Below, in pieces: positions 1-5,071 of a DNA stretch of 7,648 bases. Location of the stretch: NCBI GenBank assembly GCA_913049525.1, contig CAJWYZ010000068.1, positions 1-7,648 on the forward strand, read 5' to 3'. Both the position numbers and the translations under genes were made by a program. Every line of letters starts with the position of its first letter. Position 1 is the first letter of the stretch. The stretch comes from an uncultured Fidelibacterota bacterium (lineage in GTDB: Bacteria; Fidelibacterota; Marinisomatia; SCGC-AAA003-L08; D37C17). The notes under the pieces were generated by a model, which worked only from the letters and a program-made list of their open reading frames with translations, did no database searches and was not told where the DNA came from.

Positions 1-53
1 ACAGCAGCTAAAACAAACAATCCTGTAAAAAACGGATAATCCTTATTTCTCAT
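1..53 (-). CDS. Partial hypothetical protein, N-terminal 17 codons only
   Basis: An ATG (complement of 51-53) opens a minus-strand frame that runs without a stop to the left edge and reads MRNKDYPFFTGLFVLAA. Two basic residues near the start (Arg2, Lys4) followed by a hydrophobic run would suit a signal peptide or a first membrane helix, so the product is probably exported or membrane-bound. The start lies 35 bases downstream of the murQ stop on the same strand, so it could be the third gene of the symporter-murQ operon. Upstream of the ATG there is only a weak AGAG element. The fragment is too short to name a family. The call rests on the open frame, the start codon, the spacing and the hydrophobic composition, and could be wrong. 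Confidence 0.5.
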   Translation of the reverse strand, partial: MRNKDYPFFTGLFVLAA

Positions 54-88
54 AAAACTCTAATTTTTAGTTAGAAAATATTGACTAT

Positions 89-1006
89 TCATTTATTACC
101 AATTATCTTTCTTAACAATCCGTCATTATCCTCAATCATTTTTTCCGCTTCATTTTTTGTGCATTTTTTTATAGTCATGACAATAGCTGTTTTTACAGAT
201 CCATCAGCTTCTGCGAGTTTCTCTTTTGAAGAGTCATAATTCAAGCCAGTAAGTTGCTCAATAATCCTTGATCCTCTATCAAGTAGTTTATTATTAACCA
301 CTTGAAGATCTACCATTAAGTTCCCGTATACTTTTCCAAGTCTAATCATAACAGTAGTGGAAATCATATTTAAAACCATCTTTGTTGCTGTGCCAGATTT
401 CATACGTGTTGAACCGGTAATGATTTCTGCTCCTACATCAATAGAAATGAGCACATCCACTTCCACAGGAATCAATGGCTCAGGATTACAAATGAGATAT
501 GCAGTTTTGGAACCAATATTTTTTGCATATTCTAATGCTGAAATAACATAAGGGGTTGCACCACTGCTGGCAATTCCTAAAAGAAAATCACTTTTCTTGA
601 ATCCAGTTTTTTTTAGATCGGTAATTGCATCCTCAGGTTTGTCCTCTGCGCCCTCGATCGAGCGGACGAGTGCCTCTCTCCCTCCAGCAATGATCCCCTG
701 AAACAGTTCCCGAGGAACCGAGAATGTTGGAGGCATTTCCGTAGCGTCCAATACACCGAGCCTGCCGCTGGTTCCAGCGCCTATATAAAATATTTTTCCC
801 CCTGAACGTATAACTTCTTCAGCAACATTGACAGCTTTCTCAATCTGAGGTAAAGCCTGATTAATTTTCTGAGCTATTGTCTGGTCTTCACTGTTGACAA
901 TATGAAGGATCTCAGAAATAGATAATTTATCAATTTGTCGAGACTTGATATTTTGCTGTTCGGTGGACAGCTTTCTTCTGTCGGAAGGATTAACTATTTT
1001 CATCAT
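89..1006 (-). CDS. murQ: N-acetylmuramic acid 6-phosphate etherase (MurQ)
   Basis: MurQ cleaves the D-lactyl ether of N-acetylmuramic acid 6-phosphate to give N-acetylglucosamine 6-phosphate and D-lactate, a cytoplasmic step of peptidoglycan recycling. The 305 residues match the usual family length. A SIS sugar-phosphate fold is recognisable: the phosphosugar loop GAGTSGRLGVLDATEMPP (about 76-93), IAGG (106-109), EGAED (118-122), ASSGATPYV (146-154), CNPEP (173-177) and TGSTRMKSGTATKMVLNMIS (197-216). Glu90 and Glu121 sit 31 residues apart and align with the catalytic pair Glu83/Glu114 of the E. coli enzyme. The C-terminal helical part (about 235-305) is complete. Two adjacent ATGs (1006 and 1003) follow directly on an in-frame TGA, so the start is fixed to within one codon; no Shine-Dalgarno sequence is visible. 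The gene lies 18 bases downstream of the symporter gene. Bases 640-790 are clearly richer in G+C than the rest. Confidence 0.97.
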   Translation of the reverse strand: MMKIVNPSDRRKLSTEQQNIKSRQIDKLSISEILHIVNSEDQTIAQKINQALPQIEKAVNVAEEVIRSGGKIFYIGAGTSGRLGVLDATEMPPTFSVPRELFQGIIAGGREALVRSIEGAEDKPEDAITDLKKTGFKKSDFLLGIASSGATPYVISALEYAKNIGSKTAYLICNPEPLIPVEVDVLISIDVGAEIITGSTRMKSGTATKMVLNMISTTVMIRLGKVYGNLMVDLQVVNNKLLDRGSRIIEQLTGLNYDSSKEKLAEADGSVKTAIVMTIKKCTKNEAEKMIEDNDGLLRKIIGNK

Positions 1007-1024
1007 TCAAAAAAGTAATTGCAA

Positions 1025-2392
1025 TTATTGCTCTAGTGTTGCAAAATATTTTTTTGCTGCTTGCATAACCTTTGGTGATAATAACAATGTAGATATCATT
1101 GTTGGAACTGCCATGAGAGCAAATAATCCATCTACAAAATTGATTGCAATATCAATTGAAATAACCGAGGCTACAATAATTGCAAATATATAAAACCAGT
1201 TGTACACATCTTTGTATCGGGTACCAAATAAATGACCTGTGCATTTTCTCCCGTAATAAGAATAACCGAACATTGTGGTTAAACTAAAAGTAAAAACAGC
1301 TATCATTAACAGGATTTTACCAGGGAAACCTAATTCATTTGTAAAAGCCATGGTTGTCAACGTAACACCATTTACTTCTGAAGATTCTATACCCGAGATT
1401 AAAATAACAAATGCAGTGATACTGCAAACAACAATTGTATCAATAAATGGACCAAGCATAGCCACAAGCCCTTCCCTCACAGGCTCCTGAGTTTTTGCGG
1501 CTCCGTGAGCCATAGCTTCTGTACCAATTCCCGCTTCATTTGAAAACGCTGCACGCTTAATGCCAACACTAATTATCATTCCAAGAGATCCGCCAAGAAC
1601 AGCATCACCAGTAAAAGCATCTTGAATGATTGTCAGAAATACATCAGGAATATCTGAAAAATGTTTTATAAGTATAATAAAAGCTGCAACCAAATAGATT
1701 ACAACCATAAACGGTACTAATTTCGCCGCTACTTTTCCAATGCGCCTTATTCCCCCAAATACAACCAGCGAAACAATAAATGCAGTACATATTCCCGTAA
1801 CCAGATTTCCCAAATCCGGAGAATTTAAAAATAATTTGTTTGGCACATAAATTTCATCACGAACAATTTGAGCTAATTGATTTGCCTGAAAAAGAACAAA
1901 ACATCCAAATACTCCTGCAATACTAAAGAGCATAGCAAGCGGTTTAAATTTTTTACCTAATCCTTCCTGAATGACATACATGGGACCACCCTGAATTTCA
2001 CCTGCATCATCTTTTCCGCGATACATGATACTCAGTGTGCATGTAAAAAACTTTGTTGCCATTCCAATTATTGCACTAATCCACATCCAAAAAAGAGCTC
2101 CCGGGCCACCTGTATGAATTGCCAACGCAACACCGCCAATATTTCCCATTCCTACTGTACTCGCCAAAGCACTTGATAGAGCCTGAAAGTGATTGATCTG
2201 TCCCGGGTCATTGACTTTATCATATTTACCCCGCAGAATATTTACGGCATGTCCAAAGTATCGAAACGGAATAAATCTACTAAAAGCAGTAAAGTAAATC
2301 CCACCACCAACTAGAAGCACAACCAGCGGGGTCCCCCACATAAATCCGGAGAATCCGGCCATAGCTTTATCTAAGAATTCTATAAAATTCAT
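1025..2392 (-). CDS. AGCS-family sodium:alanine/glycine symporter
   Basis: This inner-membrane secondary transporter of the alanine or glycine:cation symporter (AGCS) family imports small neutral amino acids with Na+ (or H+). The 455 residues are typical. The family signature is intact at residues 95-110, GGPGALFWMWISAIIG. Other conserved blocks are SALASTVGMGNIGGVALAI (74-92), QGGPMYVIQEG (134-144) and the long FSNEAGIGTEAMAHGAA stretch (283-299), continuing to GPFIDTIVVC (314-323). About ten or eleven hydrophobic segments can be drawn, starting near residues 16-37 and ending near 422-440. The start is well defined: ATG at 2392 with an in-frame TAA 6 bases upstream and no Shine-Dalgarno sequence. 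It is the first gene of a minus-strand unit leading into murQ, and its promoter should lie in the 92-base gap shared with the divergent LptG-like gene. The substrate (L- or D-alanine, glycine, other) cannot be read from the sequence. Names such as alsT, dagA or agcS are used for relatives; none is assigned here. Confidence 0.95.
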   Translation of the reverse strand: MNFIEFLDKAMAGFSGFMWGTPLVVLLVGGGIYFTAFSRFIPFRYFGHAVNILRGKYDKVNDPGQINHFQALSSALASTVGMGNIGGVALAIHTGGPGALFWMWISAIIGMATKFFTCTLSIMYRGKDDAGEIQGGPMYVIQEGLGKKFKPLAMLFSIAGVFGCFVLFQANQLAQIVRDEIYVPNKLFLNSPDLGNLVTGICTAFIVSLVVFGGIRRIGKVAAKLVPFMVVIYLVAAFIILIKHFSDIPDVFLTIIQDAFTGDAVLGGSLGMIISVGIKRAAFSNEAGIGTEAMAHGAAKTQEPVREGLVAMLGPFIDTIVVCSITAFVILISGIESSEVNGVTLTTMAFTNELGFPGKILLMIAVFTFSLTTMFGYSYYGRKCTGHLFGTRYKDVYNWFYIFAIIVASVISIDIAINFVDGLFALMAVPTMISTLLLSPKVMQAAKKYFATLEQ

Positions 2393-2484
2393 GATTGATT
2401 ACACATTAATTATTTTCTTACCTATTTATTTCCAAAATATACCAATTATAGTGAAATTCAAGATGAAAATAATCAATAAAAAAA
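2393..2484. promoter_or_regulatory. Divergent promoter region between symporter and lptG-like gene
   Basis: These 92 very AT-rich bases separate two divergent start codons, so they should carry promoters in both directions. On the minus strand a perfect TATAAT is present (complement of 2445-2450), 52 bases before the symporter ATG. On the plus strand TATAGT (2447-2452) lies 32 bases before the lptG-like ATG. The two hexamers overlap by four bases. No convincing -35 element stands at the proper distance; the best on the minus side, TTGATT, is about 20 bases away. In sequence this AT-rich, -10-like hexamers arise easily, so the placement is tentative. An imperfect inverted repeat brackets both hexamers and is listed separately. 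Confidence 0.4.
2405..2477. repeat. Imperfect 13-base inverted repeat flanking the divergent promoter
   Basis: The left arm is ATTAATTATTTTC (2405-2417) and the right arm GAAAATAATCAAT (2465-2477). They are complementary at 12 of 13 positions, with a 47-base spacer centred near 2441. A further copy of the outer motif, ATTGATTA, lies at 2394-2401, exactly 11 bases (about one helical turn) before the left arm, so three ATTRATTA boxes are present: two on the plus strand and one on the minus strand. The arrangement could be paired operator sites for a regulator of the divergent genes. The AT-rich composition raises the chance of coincidence. Confidence 0.4.
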
Positions 2485-3573
2485 ATGAAACGATTAGATA
2501 CATATCTCCTGAGACAGTTTTTAAATATTCTCGCAATAGGTTTATTGGGGTTTGTCACAGTTTTTATTGTAGTTGATCTCATTGAAAACCTAGACCGTTT
2601 CATTGACAATGCAGTACCAATAGGTATCATTCTCAAATATTATCTTTTTACACTCCCCTGGTTCATCAATATCGCTCTCCCGATGGCAACCCTCATTGCA
2701 ACCGTATTCAGTGTCGGTCTTATGGTGAAACGAAACGAATGGACTGCCATGAAAGCCACTGGTATCAGTTTGTATCGTATTTCGATACCACTTATCCTGG
2801 TAGGATTTGTTCTCAGTTTTATCTCTTATCAATTTGATAATAACTTGGTAAGCTGGGGACATGAAAAACGATATTCTATCGAAAGAAAATATCAGAAAAA
2901 AAGATCCAAACAAAACCGTCGAATTCTTAAAGATATTTTTCTTCAAAAAAAAGAATCCACCCATATTGCTCTTTCAAAATATCGTATCAATAAAAAATTT
3001 GCTGAAGGAATAACAATCATCAAACTTGAAGAAGGGAAATTACATCAACGACTCGATGCGAAATCAATGAGTTGGGTCGACTCCCTTTCTTCCTGGATAC
3101 TATCGAATTATTCCATCCGTACATTTAATTCTTATGGCGTTGAAACCAACGTAATGATCTCAGAGAAAGACACCCTTTTTTCATTCGATTTAACACCGGA
3201 AGATATTTCCCAAAAATTTAAATCACCTGAAGAATTGAATTATAAGGAATTAACGAAGCGAATTGCACTCTTAAAGGAGAATGGGGTAAAGACAACCCGA
3301 TGGGAAGTGGAACAGTATTTTAAAGTGTCTTTTGCCTTCACCAATCTGATTGTAATTTTATTTGGATTACCTTTAGTCGTAATAAAACATAAAGGCGGAC
3401 TTTCCTTTGGTGCAGGTATGAGTGTGTTTGTGATCTTTGGATACTATGCTTTTATCAAGTTCGGACAATCTCTTGGATATAAAGAAGTTCTTGAACCTTT
3501 GGCATCTGCATGGATTGGAAACGTAGTATTTTCAATCGGTGGTTTGATTTTGTTGTTCTTCACTAGGAAGTGA
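2485..3573 (+). CDS. lptG: LptF/LptG-family LPS export permease (LptG-like)
   Basis: This is a YjgP/YjgQ-type membrane subunit of the LptB2FG complex, which extracts LPS from the inner membrane and passes it to the LptC/LptA bridge. The 362 residues and the layout fit the family: membrane helix 1 at about 14-36, helix 2 at about 52-80, helix 3 at about 97-117, a periplasmic beta-jellyroll at about 120-275, then helices at about 280-300, 306-326 and 338-359. The beginning (RLDTYLLRQF, then DLIENLDRFID at 31-41) and RNEWTAMKATGIS (83-95, the cytoplasmic coupling region that contacts LptB) resemble LptG more than LptF, but the paralogue assignment is an inference. LTPEDISQKFKSPEELNYKE (236-255) and the following helix are the usual link back to the membrane. 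A strongly basic stretch (126-146) begins the periplasmic part. The start at 2485 follows an in-frame TAA at 2470 and a run of A residues, without a Shine-Dalgarno sequence. No lptF, lptA, lptB or lptC is adjacent. Confidence 0.92.
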   Translation: MKRLDTYLLRQFLNILAIGLLGFVTVFIVVDLIENLDRFIDNAVPIGIILKYYLFTLPWFINIALPMATLIATVFSVGLMVKRNEWTAMKATGISLYRISIPLILVGFVLSFISYQFDNNLVSWGHEKRYSIERKYQKKRSKQNRRILKDIFLQKKESTHIALSKYRINKKFAEGITIIKLEEGKLHQRLDAKSMSWVDSLSSWILSNYSIRTFNSYGVETNVMISEKDTLFSFDLTPEDISQKFKSPEELNYKELTKRIALLKENGVKTTRWEVEQYFKVSFAFTNLIVILFGLPLVVIKHKGGLSFGAGMSVFVIFGYYAFIKFGQSLGYKEVLEPLASAWIGNVVFSIGGLILLFFTRK

Positions 3574-3609
3574 TCCCGGTTTATTTAAATCTTTTTCCTC
3601 TGATTTATT

Positions 3610-5067
3610 TTAATCTACAGGACCAGGGAGTGGACCTCCATCAGTTTCTACGTCCTGAATTTCATCTTTTCTACTGCCAAAACTGGTAATCGTCACCCCC
3701 ATTGAAAGATTAATCCCCTTCATTGTATGAATCCATATTCCATTACGAAAAGCCATACCTACATCAAAAATAATCGGTCCTTTATGTATCCCGAATCCCA
3801 TTGAAAATTCCTTGAAATCTGATCCGCCATAACAATATCCTATCCTGAGAGGAACGCTGGGAAATCTATTCGATTCCACAGCAAGTGACCATTTCCATTT
3901 TTTTCTCGCATAAAACCGGTTTTCAAATCCTGTCACCAGGTCAGATGCAATCACCAGTTCCGGTAACCGGCGAGAAACACCGATTCGAAAAAGGGCGGGA
4001 TAATCTGTAGTAAATTCATTCAGGTTGCCATCTTTATCCAGGTCTTTTACAATTTGTTCCTCGCTGCTAAAAAGAGAATCAGAAGTAAGGGAAGAAACAC
4101 TTAGAGAATCTATTGAGTACGTATAGAGAACGGCGGAAGAGTCATCCAGTATCTCTCCACCCCAGGTCATATGCCATAAATCATCTTCATTTCCATATTT
4201 ATTATCCGATCCCGCAAAAATATCCTTCACCATACTGGGTTTATTCCAATTTATACTACCAATAGCATTAATAATGGAAAATCCTGCTCTCCATCCGTTG
4301 GTTTCTCGAGTTGACAATCCTAAATCGACACCAAAGCCGCTCCCACCAAAGCCCTGACGGATAAAATATGCGCCTTCTCCATAAACTGCTTCATCAGTTG
4401 TTACAAGATTTGCATAGCTTGAATCGGGGTCTATTCCAAAATAAAATAATCCCTGTAAATACTTTACGGTCATTCCAACAGCAAATTGATCGTAAGGCAC
4501 AGCAAACGAAAAACCAAATTCATTTACTCCTAATATCTCATAGTTCAATGTCAGGTCCAATTCCGGGTCATTTGCATTTCCATAAAGGAGCAAACGTAAT
4601 AACCCAGATGGGATGCGAATATCACTCATCAAAAGCATATTGCTGGTGAAAGCCATATTCCCAGAGGCAAAGTTCAAACCTGGATAAGGCATGTGGAAAT
4701 CCGGGAAAAAGGTTAATCCATTATCTTTAAAGTTATCGTATAATAAATCCTTTTCGTAATTCGACAAAGTATCTCCGCTGAGACTATATAAATTACTCAA
4801 TGAAATATAATTGCCAACAACCCCAAGATCAAAACCACCCAATTGAAGCATGAATGGCTTCTCCTGTTGGTACGCAAGTAAAGATGGATTATATCCTACT
4901 GCAAAGATCCCATCCGCTATAGTGGTATAGGTACCTGCAAGAGCAACTGATCTGGGGTCACGTTTTGTCTGTGAAATCAAAACTGAAAAACTAATCAGTA
5001 AAAAAATGGTGAGTTCCAGGATTTTTTTTATGATTTTCATTGTAGAATGCATAATAACTGAAAACAT
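3610..5067 (-). CDS. Outer-membrane beta-barrel protein, PorV/FadL-like (DUF5723-type)
   Basis: This is a predicted outer-membrane barrel of 485 residues with no assigned function. A signal peptide is clear from Met10: KIIKK, then the hydrophobic LTIFLLISFSVLIS (19-32), with cleavage likely near SQ (32-33). The mature protein opens with RSVALAGTYTTIADGIFAVG (39-58) and then YNPSLLA (59-65), the pattern shared by PorV, FadL-like and UPF0164/DUF5723 barrels, in which a conserved Asn-Pro ends the N-terminal plug segment. The rest alternates hydrophobic and polar residues with many Gly and aromatic residues, ending in strand-like pieces such as IIFDVGMAF (432-440) and INLSMGVTITSF (452-463). The C-terminus is an acidic, Pro/Gly-rich tail (about 467-485). 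Two possible Ca-binding loops lie at 285-297 and 342-350. Met1 (5067), Met6 (5052) and Met10 (5040) are all possible starts; Met1 is 4 bases after the upstream stop and suits coupled translation, Met10 gives the more usual signal peptide. The exact family needs a profile search. Confidence 0.75.
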   Translation of the reverse strand: MFSVIMHSTMKIIKKILELTIFLLISFSVLISQTKRDPRSVALAGTYTTIADGIFAVGYNPSLLAYQQEKPFMLQLGGFDLGVVGNYISLSNLYSLSGDTLSNYEKDLLYDNFKDNGLTFFPDFHMPYPGLNFASGNMAFTSNMLLMSDIRIPSGLLRLLLYGNANDPELDLTLNYEILGVNEFGFSFAVPYDQFAVGMTVKYLQGLFYFGIDPDSSYANLVTTDEAVYGEGAYFIRQGFGGSGFGVDLGLSTRETNGWRAGFSIINAIGSINWNKPSMVKDIFAGSDNKYGNEDDLWHMTWGGEILDDSSAVLYTYSIDSLSVSSLTSDSLFSSEEQIVKDLDKDGNLNEFTTDYPALFRIGVSRRLPELVIASDLVTGFENRFYARKKWKWSLAVESNRFPSVPLRIGYCYGGSDFKEFSMGFGIHKGPIIFDVGMAFRNGIWIHTMKGINLSMGVTITSFGSRKDEIQDVETDGGPLPGPVD

Positions 5068-5071
5068 TTCT

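Noticed and set aside
2391..2576. Short plus-strand open frame beginning in the divergent gap
   Set aside because: It runs across the intergenic region into lptG in another frame, has no family features and no binding site; a shadow frame.
2590..2964. 124-codon minus-strand open frame opposite the lptG-like gene
   Set aside because: It overlaps a confidently identified membrane permease and its translation has no recognisable fold; a shadow frame.
3586..3611. Possible terminator hairpin between the convergent genes (TAAATC, 10-base loop, GATTTA, then TTTT)
   Set aside because: The stem has six pairs, five of them A-T, with a long loop; too weak to call a terminator, though it sits in the right 36-base gap.
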